Shown here: piece after piece, positions 48,701-56,204 of the stretch
How positions within the stretch are numbered: position 1 is the first letter of the stretch
How the letters are laid out: every line of letters starts with the position of its first letter
Source: an uncultured Saprospiraceae bacterium
GTDB lineage: Bacteria; Bacteroidota; Bacteroidia; Chitinophagales; Saprospiraceae
Length of the DNA: 61,184 nucleotides
Reading direction: 5' to 3'
Assembly (NCBI GenBank): GCA_937959275.1
Contig: CALGLU010000109.1
Location: forward strand, 1 to 61,184
Notes under the pieces: generated by a model
What the model was told of the DNA's origin: nothing
What the model saw: only the letters and a program-made list of their open reading frames with translations
Database searches by the model: none
Position numbers and translations under genes: made by a program

Positions 48701-51330
48701 TCTGTATCAGTATCAATGGTATCATCAGCTCCCGCACAAATATCACAACCATCTGGAACACCATCGGCATCAGCATCGGCAGTATCATCCGAATTGGCAC
48801 ATACGTCACAACCGTCTGGCACGCCATCCGAGTCAGCATCTGCAGTATCATCAAATCCAGGACAGACATCTAAATCATCACAAATGCCGTCACCATCTGT
48901 ATCACCCGTAGCATCATCACCTGCACATACATCACAGCCATCAGGAACGCCATCCAAGTCTCCATCTATAGTATCATCAAATCCTGGGCAAATATCTATA
49001 TCGTCACAATTGCCATCACCGTCTGTATCGCCCGTCGTATCATCTCCTGTACATACATCACAACCATCTGGCACACCATCTGTGTCTGTATCAATTGTAT
49101 CGTCAAAACCAGCACAAATATCACAGCCGTCTGGAACGCCATCAGTGTCAGTATCAATCGTGTCATCAGATCCGGCACAAATATCACAGCCATCTGGCAC
49201 GCCATCAGTGTCAGTATCAATCGTGTCATCAGATCCGGCGCAAATGTCGCAACCATCGGGAATACCATCTGAGTCTGTATCAATCGTGTCATCAAATCCC
49301 GCACACATGTCACAACCATCTGGCACACCATCAGTATCGGCATCAGCAGTATCATCTGAGTTTGGACATACATCACAGCCATCAGGAACGCCATCCGAGT
49401 CAGCATCTACATTGTCATCAAATCCAGCACAGATATCTAAGTCATCACAAATACCATCACCATCAGTATCACCCGTAGCATCATCACCAGCACAAAGATC
49501 ACAGCCGTCTGGCACACCATCTGTGTCCGTATCTATAGTGTCATCAAATCCAGCACAGGCATCTAAATCATCACAAACGCCATCACCGTCTGTATCACCA
49601 GTCGCATCATCTCCTGTACATACATCACAGCCATCTGGCACACCATCAGTATCAATATCAACCGTGTCATCAGACCCAGCACAAATATCACAACCATCTG
49701 GCACACCATCCGTATCAGTATCAATACTGTCATCAAATCCGGTGCAAATATCACAGCCATCTGGCACACCATCTGTATCAGTATCAATCACATCATCAAA
49801 CCCAGCGCAAATATCACAACCGTCAGGCACGCCATCGGTGTCTGTATCAATCGTGTCATCAGACCCAGCGCAAATGTCACAGCCGTCAGGGACGCCATCT
49901 GTGTCTGTATCAATTGTGTCATCAGATCCAGCGCAAATGTCACAGCCATCTGGCACGCCATCCGCGTCCGCATCAACCATGTCATCAAAACCAGCACAGA
50001 TATCTACATCATCACAAACGCCATCTCCATCTGTATCACCAGTCGCGTCATCACCTGCACATACATCACATCCATCAGGGACACCATCTACATCAGCATC
50101 AACACTATCATCAAATCCAGCACAGATATCTATATCATCACAAACGCCATCACCATCTGTATCACCAGTCGCATCATCTCCAGTACATACATCGCAACCG
50201 TCAGGAACGCCATCGGTGTCAGCATCAATTGTATCATCAAATCCAGCACAAATGTCACAGCCATCAGGTACGCCATCCGTGTCAGTATCTATAGTATCGT
50301 CAAATCCAGCACAGATATCTATATCATCACAAATGCCATCACCATCTGTATCACCAGTCGCATCATCTCCAGTACAAACATCACATCCGTCAGGCACGCC
50401 ATCCGCATCAGCATCAATGGCGTCATCAGATCCGGCGCAAATATCACAGCCATCTGGTACGCCATCTGTATCAGTATCTATATTATCATCAAATCCGGCG
50501 CAAATGTCACAGTCATCTGGAACGGTGTCCGCATCAGCATCTACTGTATCATCAAAACCAGGACAGACATCATCAGCATCACATACACCATCGCTATCAG
50601 TGTCCTCAAATATTCCGACGCATTGGCAACTTCCATCATATGTATCACCTGTTGTACAGGCATCCATATCATCACAAGTTGTCCCAATCAAATTATCATC
50701 AAAACCAGGACAGACATCATCTGCATCACATATACCATCATTATCTGCATCTCCAGCATTAGGATCCAAATTTCCGATGAGCTCAAAGTCAAAACTAATA
50801 TCAGAGCTAGTTACTTTAACTTGATGAACTTCGACAGCAATTACATTTGTACCATCTGCAAAATCATTGATTGAGAGTGTTGTGGTTCCTATTGCATTAT
50901 TACCTACGGTACCTGAGGCAAACGTGTTGTAAGTAGGTGTTCCGCCAGGCATTCTTACTCTGTATACTTCAATACCATTCACATAGACAACAGCTCCGTC
51001 GTCATATAATAAAGTTAAATCTATGTCCTCGTACAGGCATAGAGTGATATCTACCTCATATCTGAAGTATGCCGTTAAGGTATTAGAATTAATAACAGTT
51101 GCTTCATCGCCATCACCATAGCCTAGTTGTGCAGGACCTGTTGCCCATGAGCTATCATCATAGGCAGATTGTTTCCAGTTTAGTCCTCCTTGGTCAGCTG
51201 GAGCACTCCCAACGATATCACTATAGCTCCAAATATCTCCTGCAGGGATGATAGCTGTTTGTGATATTGTGAATTGGAGTGTGAAAAAAAAGAGAATAGA
51301 TAATAATAACAACCGATGGTATGCATGCAT
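45751..51330 (-). CDS. giant secreted thrombospondin type-3 repeat protein
   Basis: 1859 residues. A signal peptide (about 1-23) is followed by a galactose-binding-like beta-sandwich (25-190, IPAGDIWSYSDI...GYGDGDEATV). Residues about 195-1340 are thrombospondin type-3 calcium-binding repeats, mostly a 21-residue unit of the form D-x-D-x-DGVPDGCD-x-CAG-x-DD. Residues about 1375-1620 form a SdiA-regulated/YjiK-like propeller (FEDTEGIAYL, NTGLEGLAYD, TQPEGITVI). More Cys/Asp repeats follow, and the C-terminus (from about 1798; VEFSAGQEITLQPGFETS) looks like the 3-coathanger stack of Bacteroidota surface proteins. Probably a long calcium-stiffened surface stalk or adhesin. Promoter at 51390-51420, terminator at 45678. 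Confidence 0.9.
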   Translation of the reverse strand: MHAYHRLLLLSILFFFTLQFTISQTAIIPAGDIWSYSDIVGSAPADQGGLNWKQSAYDDSSWATGPAQLGYGDGDEATVINSNTLTAYFRYEVDITLCLYEDIDLTLLYDDGAVVYVNGIEVYRVRMPGGTPTYNTFASGTVGNNAIGTTTLSINDFADGTNVIAVEVHQVKVTSSDISFDFELIGNLDPNAGDADNDGICDADDVCPGFDDNLIGTTCDDMDACTTGDTYDGSCQCVGIFEDTDSDGVCDADDVCPGFDDTVDADADTVPDDCDICAGFDDNIDTDTDGVPDGCDICAGSDDAIDADADGVPDGCDVCTGDDATGDTDGDGICDDIDICAGFDDTIDTDTDGVPDGCDICAGFDDTIDADTDGVPDGCDVCTGDDATGDTDGDGVCDDIDICAGFDDSVDADVDGVPDGCDVCAGDDATGDTDGDGVCDDVDICAGFDDMVDADADGVPDGCDICAGSDDTIDTDTDGVPDGCDICAGSDDTIDTDTDGVPDGCDICAGFDDVIDTDTDGVPDGCDICTGFDDSIDTDTDGVPDGCDICAGSDDTVDIDTDGVPDGCDVCTGDDATGDTDGDGVCDDLDACAGFDDTIDTDTDGVPDGCDLCAGDDATGDTDGDGICDDLDICAGFDDNVDADSDGVPDGCDVCPNSDDTADADTDGVPDGCDMCAGFDDTIDTDSDGIPDGCDICAGSDDTIDTDTDGVPDGCDICAGSDDTIDTDTDGVPDGCDICAGFDDTIDTDTDGVPDGCDVCTGDDTTGDTDGDGNCDDIDICPGFDDTIDGDLDGVPDGCDVCAGDDATGDTDGDGICDDLDVCPGFDDTADADSDGVPDGCDVCANSDDTADADADGVPDGCDICAGADDTIDTDTDGIPDGCDICAGSDDTIDTDGDGVPDGCDLCANSDDALDADADGIPDGCDICVGSDDTIDTDTDGVPDGCDICAGSDDNMDTDTDGVPDGCDICAGFDDTIDADADGVPDGCDLCANSDDTADADNDGVPDGCDICAGSDDTIDTDADGVPNGCDICAGFDDNIDTDSDGVPNGCDLCPNSDDTLDADADGVPDGCDICAGSDDTVDTDNDGVPNGCDICAGSDDNIDSDNDGVPNGCDLCAGFDDALDADADGVPDGCDLCANSDDTADADNDGVPDGCDICAGSDDTIDTDIDGVPNGCDICAGSDDNIDTDSDGVPDGCDLCPNSDDTLDADGDGVPDGCDICVGFDDTVDTDTDGVPNGCDQCTGDDALGDSDADGVCDDLDACPGIDDMLIGTACNDGDACTVNDLWTTNCECVGTFRDSDGDGVCNADDQCPNFNDALIGTACDDNDICTINDIWTTSCNCAGTFPDADSDGICDKFDVCTGVDTQCGGYDLSPFTSCFNTSFSSIPDDFSGISFNPNRNRFMAVANGTPTAYEISSTGILIRTITLSGFEDTEGIAYLYGNKYAITEERRRRIVIVDIPFNNSNSTISYPGSNSRIQLNGTGTGNTGLEGLAYDAANDILHVAKEISNMEIYVIPDPVGSLGSSFSPQEFFNIQTLDNTYPNGFTDVAGLAYSTNNSLLMLTHEGEMIVEVNSFTGELVSSIDISGIGMTQPEGITVINEDEFIIVGEPNEYFHMKRVGMACTDFNSCTINDMMDSNCNCVGTYMDSDNDGICDPNDACPNLSILLIGTACDDLDPCTINDTYLSTCDCVGTYSDMDNDTICDTQDSCPNLDNALINTACNDNDACTTNDMYSAATCQCEGTLQDADGDGTCDSEDQCVNDPLKTLPGACGCGVIEIDADNDGICDDVDDCVNELYISNSMPGTELYEAIIKIESDAPVLPSGNVEFSAGQEITLQPGFETSPSALFHAYILGCSN
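47580..50560 (-). repeat. about 47 tandem 63-bp coding repeats
   Basis: The thrombospondin type-3 part of the giant gene is a nearly uniform 63-bp (21-codon) array. Neighbouring units differ by scattered synonymous and few amino-acid changes, such as DTDTDG versus DADADG and CAGSDD versus CANSDD. Longer units with a TGDDATGDTDGDGVCDD insert punctuate it. Arrays like this change copy number by recombination, and short-read assemblies may collapse them. Confidence 0.9.
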
Positions 51331-51389
51331 TTCATATAAGTTTTTAGCAAATCAAAGAGATTTACTGGGTACGGGAAGCTATTAATCGT

Positions 51390-51420
51390 CAAAAATAGAT
51401 TATTAGCAGGAATATGTCAA
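51390..51420 (-). promoter_or_regulatory. Bacteroidota-type promoter for the giant repeat gene
   Basis: On the minus strand TTG (51420-51418), 20 nt, then TATTTTTG (51397-51390), an exact fit to TTG-N17-23-TAnnTTTG. Transcription would begin near 51383, leaving an untranslated leader of about 50 nt. Confidence 0.6.
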
Positions 51421-51572
51421 TGGATATAAGTGTGTAATATCCACAGCTTAAGACTGGAGTAAACCCTTTAAGCCACACATTCTGGTGATGTTTTTTAGAT
51501 AAATCATTGAAGAAAATGAATCTTAAAATACTTCGCACGTTTTTTATCTAAACGTATTAGCCCTGTAATCTC

Positions 51573-51580
51573 TATATTTG
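51573..51580 (+). promoter_or_regulatory. possible -7 box of the rhomboid gene
   Basis: TATATTTG matches TAnnTTTG exactly, 20 bp before the ATG at 51601. No TTG is seen at the right distance upstream, so this is a partial match. Confidence 0.4.
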
Positions 51581-51600
51581 AGTCTTATAAATCCAAATAA

Positions 51601-52359
51601 ATGGTCTTTCCTATAGGTGACGATAACGTGTCAGGTGGTTCTAAGCCATATTTTAGCTATGGTTTCATTGTATTGAATGTCTTAGTCTTTTTTGCGCAAT
51701 TGGCTTCACCTGGAAATTTAGTCTGTGAATTCGCTACAATCCCTAATGATATTATGGCTGGAAATAAGCTTTATACGGGGTTAACAAGCATGTTTATGCA
51801 CGGAGGTTGGATGCATTTGATTGGAAATATGCTCTACTTATGGATTTTTGGAGATAATATTGAAGCCTGTATTGGCAATGTCCGATTTGTGATCTTCTAC
51901 ATATTAGGTGGAATAGTTGCTTCTGCTGCACATGTTTTGTTAGGCGCATCGGGCGAGACACTGGCGAATTGCTGTGAAGTTTGTGCAGCTGTGAATCCTT
52001 GTGATGCCTTAGGTCAAGGAGCTCGACCGTGTCCTGGCTCTATTCCTTCACTTGGTGCAAGTGGAGCAATTGCTGCGGTGATGGGTGCCTATCTTGTTAT
52101 GTTTCCAAAGTCAAAAATTAAAATGATAGCTATCATTTTTGGGACCTTTACAATTCCAGCATTTTTATTCTTGTTGTTTTGGATAGGGCAACAATTCTTT
52201 TCTGTGTTTGGATCTGCAGGATTGGGAAACTCTTCGGGCGTTGCTTGGTGGGCCCATATAGGTGGCTTTATCTTTGGCCTTCTTATTGGATTTTTATACA
52301 AAGGTAGAGCAGATTGGAAACATCCCCCTTCAGATACTGGCGGAACAAGCTATGTATAG
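51601..52359 (+). CDS. rhomboid intramembrane serine protease with a Cys-rich loop
   Basis: 252 residues with six predicted membrane helices. The catalytic dyad is Ser154 (GASGA) and His219 (AHIGGF); HGGWMHLIGNMLYLWIFGDNIE (67-88) is the usual rhomboid N-terminal block. It cleaves membrane proteins within or next to the membrane. A loop just before the catalytic serine (residues 121-150) has five cysteines (NCCEVC, NPCD, RPCPG), which is unusual and would lie in the periplasm, where they could form disulfides or bind metal. Confidence 0.92.
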   Translation: MVFPIGDDNVSGGSKPYFSYGFIVLNVLVFFAQLASPGNLVCEFATIPNDIMAGNKLYTGLTSMFMHGGWMHLIGNMLYLWIFGDNIEACIGNVRFVIFYILGGIVASAAHVLLGASGETLANCCEVCAAVNPCDALGQGARPCPGSIPSLGASGAIAAVMGAYLVMFPKSKIKMIAIIFGTFTIPAFLFLLFWIGQQFFSVFGSAGLGNSSGVAWWAHIGGFIFGLLIGFLYKGRADWKHPPSDTGGTSYV

Positions 52360-52419
52360 GTTCCAAACAATCAGTATTTAAAGTAAAAATGACTTTATTT
52401 CATTTAAAATGTTAAAAAT

Positions 52420-52569
52420 CGCTTAACAGCTTACTAACGATGTACCTATAGGTGGTATCTACCGTCTAAAGAGTATAAGTTCTATACTTAGGGGTTTCTA
52501 GTGAGTGACATTTTAAATGTCAACAATCAGCATTACAGACAAGGCTTTGCAAAGGCAAAGCCTTTTTTT
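52420..52569 (+). ncRNA. possible structured small RNA or 3' UTR ending in a terminator
   Basis: The 457-bp gap 52360-52816 holds no ORF. The region shows several consistent helices: cttact (52430-52435) with agtgag (52500-52505), agtata with tatact (52472-52477 and 52483-52488), gacatt with aatgtc (52507-52512 and 52516-52521), and the terminator hairpin at 52541. No family was recognised and no promoter box is clear, so a long 3' UTR of the rhomboid gene is equally possible. Confidence 0.3.
52541..52569 (+). terminator. rho-independent terminator
   Basis: A perfect 10-bp stem, aaggctttgc and gcaaagcctt, with loop aaag, followed by a run of T residues to 52569. It closes the rhomboid transcript or the RNA candidate just upstream. 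Confidence 0.88.
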
Positions 52570-52717
52570 ATGCCCCTAATTGTCGGGAATCAATTTTACA
52601 AACATTCAGCTTTCATACAGTCTTTAATACTATTCATTTACGAGTGTAATAGATTAAAAAGTGTACCTCATGCATAAAATCACTACTTATGGTGATGACT
52701 TCGATATTAATATCCTA

Positions 52718-52725
52718 TAGGTTTG
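52718..52725 (+). promoter_or_regulatory. possible -7 box of the S74 gene
   Basis: TAGGTTTG is an exact TAnnTTTG, 92 bp before the ATG at 52817; no clear -33 TTG accompanies it. Confidence 0.35.
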
Positions 52726-52816
52726 ATAGTGAAAACATATTCTTAAAATCTGTTTCCTATTCTCATGCAGAATAGAAGTTATTAAACATCCTTATTAAAC
52801 TTTTAAAATTAGTATT

Positions 52817-53878
52817 ATGAAACAACTCTTTATTTGTACGCTATGTACCTTAAGTCTGGCTATATGTAGCTTTGCCCAAAACCATCTTCATATTGTTAAT
52901 TCGTCAGGAGGTGAACTAGTAAAATTAGAAAGTACGTCAGGATTTCCTCAAATGGTTTTTTCAAATGATCATGGTAATCTTTTTCAAATTGGATTAGCTG
53001 AAACACAGAATACGAATGCCCCGAACGATGATGACTTATTCATTCAGGGATTGAAACCTTTTTCCAGAATACGAATGGAAGTCGGAGATGGAACTGGAAA
53101 AGGTGGATTGGTTATTAATCCAACTAGCAATGCAAATTCAGCTTTTGTTGGAGCTCAAGTTGGTATAAATGCGAATAGTCCATCTGCACCACTAACGGTC
53201 TCATCAATCGATGGAGGTGTAACTACTGAATTTAGAACGGAAGAAAGCACAACCTTTGTTGAATGGACAGCTAAAATAGGAGGAGTTGGTACTGTGAGAC
53301 AAAAAGGAGTAGCAGGCTTTTTTGATGATGCCAATAATGTATTTTCAAAAGATAATTTTAGAATAGGTACATCGAACCTTAACACTAATGGCGCACTCGA
53401 CTTCAGAACGCAGAATATCAATCGGATGACGATTAAAAATACTGGTCAAGTGTTCATTGGTGATATTGCGAATTTCGGTAGTTCAATTGCAAGTGCTGAG
53501 TCGTTGAATATATGTGGGAATGCACGTGCATCTGGTTCTTTTGTTGCGAATGCGTTTTCGTGCAGTTCAGATGTTAGATTCAAAAAGGATATTCATACTC
53601 TGGACAATTCGTTAGAAGATATTATGAAGTTGAATGGTGTCAGTTATAAATGGAAAACTGATGAATTTACAAAGAGAGGCTTCACTGAAGACAAGCAAAT
53701 CGGTCTGATTGCTCAAGAGGTTGAAGATGTCTTGCCTGAATTAGTAAAAACAGAAAGGGATGGCTATAAATCGGTTGATTATCAAAGCCTGTCAGCTGTC
53801 TTGGTTGAAGCCATAAAAGAACAGCAAAAGACTATCGAATCATTAGAAAATCGTATTGTCGATTTAGAGAAAAAATAA
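52817..53878 (+). CDS. secreted protein with C-terminal S74 (intramolecular chaperone) domain
   Basis: 353 residues with a signal peptide (ending SFAQ). The last about 100 residues are a peptidase-S74 / endosialidase chaperone domain: SSDVRFKKDIHTL, YKWKTDEF, IGLIAQEVEDVLPELV, YKSVDYQSLSAVLVEAIKEQQ, and a C-terminal coiled coil (ESLENRIVDLEKK). In phage tail spikes this domain trimerises the fibre and then cuts itself off. In Bacteroidota it also occurs on exported chromosomal proteins, as here; no phage genes are nearby. The N-terminal part is a beta-rich fibre of unknown partner. Confidence 0.85.
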   Translation: MKQLFICTLCTLSLAICSFAQNHLHIVNSSGGELVKLESTSGFPQMVFSNDHGNLFQIGLAETQNTNAPNDDDLFIQGLKPFSRIRMEVGDGTGKGGLVINPTSNANSAFVGAQVGINANSPSAPLTVSSIDGGVTTEFRTEESTTFVEWTAKIGGVGTVRQKGVAGFFDDANNVFSKDNFRIGTSNLNTNGALDFRTQNINRMTIKNTGQVFIGDIANFGSSIASAESLNICGNARASGSFVANAFSCSSDVRFKKDIHTLDNSLEDIMKLNGVSYKWKTDEFTKRGFTEDKQIGLIAQEVEDVLPELVKTERDGYKSVDYQSLSAVLVEAIKEQQKTIESLENRIVDLEKK

Positions 53879-53895
53879 ATAGATTTCTGTCTTTG

Positions 53896-53930
53896 AAAAA
53901 GGGATTCGCTCTAGGTGTGAATCCCTTTTT
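53896..53930 (+). terminator. rho-independent terminator after the S74 gene
   Basis: A perfect 12-bp stem, aaaaagggattc with gaatcccttttt, and an 11-nt loop, beginning 18 bp after the stop. Because A- and T-runs flank both sides, it can also stop transcription from the other strand. Confidence 0.85.
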
Positions 53931-53960
53931 ATTGTTTAAAGATCTAGCGATTCAATCGTC

Positions 53961-54010
53961 CTATACCATCAATTTTGAGGAATCTTTTGATTCTAAAATA
54001 GATGTTGGAC
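53961..54010 (+). repeat. 50-bp direct repeat, distal copy of the gltD 3' end
   Basis: This copy (beginning ctataccatcaattttgagg) is identical over 50 bp to 54693-54742, where the sequence encodes the last 16 codons and stop of gltD. After one mismatch the next 4 bp also agree. It lies 30 bp from the S74 terminator and is separated from its twin by the toxin-antitoxin genes. Confidence 0.95.
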
Positions 54011-54055
54011 TATCATATAGTTGTTGCAATACGTGCGATGCAATCATCTTATTAA

Positions 54056-54100
54056 TTTGCATTATAGTTGTTTTTATCGTATGTTTAATCACACGATTAA
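54056..54100 (+). promoter_or_regulatory. promoter and operator of the toxin-antitoxin operon
   Basis: TTTG (54056-54059), 20 nt, TATGTTTA (54080-54087; one mismatch to TAnnTTTG). An inverted repeat, ttaatc-acac-gattaa (54085-54100), overlaps the end of the -7 box and the expected start of transcription. It is well placed for autorepression by the antitoxin. Confidence 0.55.
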
Positions 54101-54118
54101 TAATGCTATTAAATTATT

Positions 54119-54370
54119 ATGATAACAGCAAACGACCTAAAAGTAAAAGGAGTCAAGGCCATTGAAGAAGGCCTTAAAGATTCTGAAGAAGTCAGTATTT
54201 CTGTCAGAGGTAAAGTGAAGTATATTGCTATGACTGTTGAGCAATATGATGAGATGAGAGCTTCTGAAATCCTAGTCGCTTATCAGGATGTATTAATAGA
54301 TATTAAAAATGACAATTTCACAGATGAAACAGCAGAGGAACATGTCTTAAGGTTATGGCCTGAACAATAG
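54119..54370 (+). CDS. Phd/YefM-family antitoxin
   Basis: 83 residues. The N-terminal part (ANDLKVKGVKAIEEGLKDSEEVSISVRGKVKYIAMTVEQYDEM in outline) is the DNA-binding Phd/YefM fold; the acidic tail (ETAEEHVLRLWPEQ) would wrap the toxin. It neutralises the RelE-type toxin encoded 5 bp downstream and normally represses its own operon together with it, in line with the operator at 54085. The pair lies between two 50-bp gltD-derived repeats. Confidence 0.85.
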   Translation: MITANDLKVKGVKAIEEGLKDSEEVSISVRGKVKYIAMTVEQYDEMRASEILVAYQDVLIDIKNDNFTDETAEEHVLRLWPEQ

Positions 54371-54375
54371 TCCAA

Positions 54376-54651
54376 ATGCCTAGAATAATCTCTACGAAAA
54401 AATACGAACTGCGTTTAAAGAAATTTAAACTCAAACATCCCGAATTGAGGGACAGATATGTGAACACAATTTTATTACTTGGTGTTAATCCCTCTCATCC
54501 GTCATTAAGATTGCATCGTTTGAAAGGAAAATTATCAGAAATTCATTCTGTATCAATCAATAAAAAGTATCGAATATTGATAGACTTTATTATCAAGAAA
54601 GATAAAATTATTCTATTGAATATTGGAACACACGACGAGTTATATAGATAG
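54376..54651 (+). CDS. RelE/ParE-superfamily toxin (YafQ/YoeB-like)
   Basis: 91 residues, basic. The fold marks are KKYELRLKKFKLKHPEL (helical hairpin), LRLHRLKGKLSEIHSVSINKKYRILIDF in outline, and the terminal strand NIGTHDELYR with the His and Tyr expected near the active site of ribosome-dependent mRNA endonucleases. It would arrest translation when the antitoxin is degraded. Length and motifs are complete, so it looks active. Confidence 0.85.
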   Translation: MPRIISTKKYELRLKKFKLKHPELRDRYVNTILLLGVNPSHPSLRLHRLKGKLSEIHSVSINKKYRILIDFIIKKDKIILLNIGTHDELYR

Positions 54652-54692
54652 AAATTGCCATTCAAAAGTCAATTTAGGCACTCCACTATTTT

Positions 54693-54742
54693 CTATACCA
54701 TCAATTTTGAGGAATCTTTTGATTCTAAAATAGATGTTGGAC
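54693..54742 (+). repeat. 50-bp direct repeat, gltD-proximal copy
   Basis: The partner of 53961-54010. On the minus strand it encodes the final residues TSILESKDSSKLMV and the TAG stop of gltD, so the gene is complete. The 732-bp offset between the copies defines the inserted unit. Confidence 0.95.
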
Positions 54743-56165
54743 GATCAGTCAGATATTTATCAACTTCAATCGCTGCTTCTCTGCCCTCGGTGATCGCCCA
54801 GACAACTAAGGACTGTCCTCTTCTCATATCTCCTGCTGCAAAGACCTTTTCTGCTGATGTTTTATATTTACTTGTTTTCACATTACCGCGATTGTCAAGC
54901 TCTAGTTTTAATTGCTCGACGATGCCTTCGTGCTGCGGATGAAGAAAGCCAACGGCTAACAATGCAAGGTCGCATGGGATGATTCGCTCTGTATCTTCGA
55001 GTTCTACAAGTTCAGTCTTAATACTTTCTGTATTCAATCTCCACTCGATATCAATCAACTTCAAGCCTGTCAAATTGCCATCAGCATCACCGACAAACTC
55101 TTTACTCAAGATAGACCATTCTCGCTCACATCCCTCTTCATGAGAAGTGGATGTACGCAGCTGCATAGGCCACAGAGGCCAAGGCGTAGATTCATCTCTT
55201 GATGCAGGCGGCTTAGTCAATAATTCGATTTGGGTAATTGAAGATGCTTTTTCTCTATTTGATGTGCCTACACAATCAGCTCCAGTATCACCACCACCAA
55301 TCACCACAACATGTTTTCCTGTTGCGGTAATTACCTCATGATTAAATGCGGATTGACCATCGACTTGACGATTCTTTTGCTCTAAAAATTCCATGGCATA
55401 ATGCACGCCTTTTAATTCTCTTCCTTTTATGGGCAGATTTCTTGGAACTGTAGATCCACCTGTTAAAACGACAGCATCAAAATCTGATAACAAGTCAGTG
55501 GATTTGATATCGACACCAATATTGGTATTCGTTTTAAAAATGATGCCTTCTGCTTTCATGACGTGCATTCGTCTATCGATGATCTCTTTTTCTAATTTGA
55601 AATCAGGAATGCCATAGCGCAGTAATCCACCTATTTTATCATTTCGTTCGAAGAGAGTGACCGTATGACCTGCTTTATTTAATTGTACAGCAGCAGCCAT
55701 ACCTGCTGGTCCAGATCCGACAACAGCGACAGTTTTATCTGTTCGAGTCGTCGGCGGATTTGGAGTCACCCAGCCTTGTAGAAAAGCTTCTTCAATAATT
55801 TGTTTCTCGATGTGCTCAATCGTGACAGGATCGCTATTGATGCCTAGTACACACGACGCTTCACACGGAGCTGGACAAATTCGACCAGTAAACTCTGGGA
55901 AATTATTTGTTGAAGCCAATATCTGATAGGCTTCCTGATAATTATCTCGATGGACAGCATCATTAAAATCTGGAATGATATTACCTAGCGGACAACCATT
56001 ATGACAAAAGGGAACACCGCAATCCATACATCGGGCCGCTTGGTCATTCGTAAACTTATCATCCACTGGCACATAGATCTCTTTGAAATCATTAATCCGC
56101 TCTTCTACTTTTCGTTTTGAAGGGAGAGATCGTTCGTGCTTTAAAAATCCATGTATATCTGCCAT
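54693..56165 (-). CDS. gltD: glutamate synthase small subunit
   Basis: 490 residues. Two N-terminal [4Fe-4S] cysteine sets (CMDCGVPFCHNGC and CPAPCEASC) and two Rossmann motifs (VVGSGPAGMAAAV for FAD, VVIGGGDTGADCVG for NADPH) identify the NADPH-oxidising beta subunit. It passes electrons to GltB, which makes two glutamates from glutamine and 2-oxoglutarate. It is encoded 39 bp downstream of gltB in one operon. Its last 16 codons are duplicated at 53961. Confidence 0.96.
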   Translation of the reverse strand: MADIHGFLKHERSLPSKRKVEERINDFKEIYVPVDDKFTNDQAARCMDCGVPFCHNGCPLGNIIPDFNDAVHRDNYQEAYQILASTNNFPEFTGRICPAPCEASCVLGINSDPVTIEHIEKQIIEEAFLQGWVTPNPPTTRTDKTVAVVGSGPAGMAAAVQLNKAGHTVTLFERNDKIGGLLRYGIPDFKLEKEIIDRRMHVMKAEGIIFKTNTNIGVDIKSTDLLSDFDAVVLTGGSTVPRNLPIKGRELKGVHYAMEFLEQKNRQVDGQSAFNHEVITATGKHVVVIGGGDTGADCVGTSNREKASSITQIELLTKPPASRDESTPWPLWPMQLRTSTSHEEGCEREWSILSKEFVGDADGNLTGLKLIDIEWRLNTESIKTELVELEDTERIIPCDLALLAVGFLHPQHEGIVEQLKLELDNRGNVKTSKYKTSAEKVFAAGDMRRGQSLVVWAITEGREAAIEVDKYLTDRPTSILESKDSSKLMV

Positions 56166-56204
56166 CTGTTTTTTCTTATTTATTTGAGCTACGTATATTA
56201 AATA

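Noticed and set aside
47580-50560. CRISPR-like regular array
   Set aside because: The 63-bp period is coding throughout, has no unique spacers, and translates to thrombospondin type-3 units. No cas genes are present.
47633-50824. 1063-codon open frame on the plus strand, opposite the giant repeat gene (Ser/Pro-rich repeats)
   Set aside because: It mirrors the 63-bp repeat, whose length is a multiple of three, so one stop-free unit stays open throughout. It lacks a signal, a promoter and plausible composition; the minus strand encodes clear calcium-binding repeats with start, promoter and terminator.
52817-53878. Prophage origin for the S74-domain protein
   Set aside because: No other phage structural, integrase or lysis gene is near, and the protein has a signal peptide, as in chromosomal Bacteroidota homologues.
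53893-54165. 90-codon plus-strand frame covering the S74 terminator, the first direct repeat and the TA promoter
   Set aside because: It starts in the terminator hairpin, includes the gltD-derived repeat read in the wrong strand, and overlaps the antitoxin start.
54655-54942. 95-codon plus-strand frame opposite the end of gltD
   Set aside because: Shadow of gltD; it shares protein sequence with the other repeat copy only because the DNA is duplicated.
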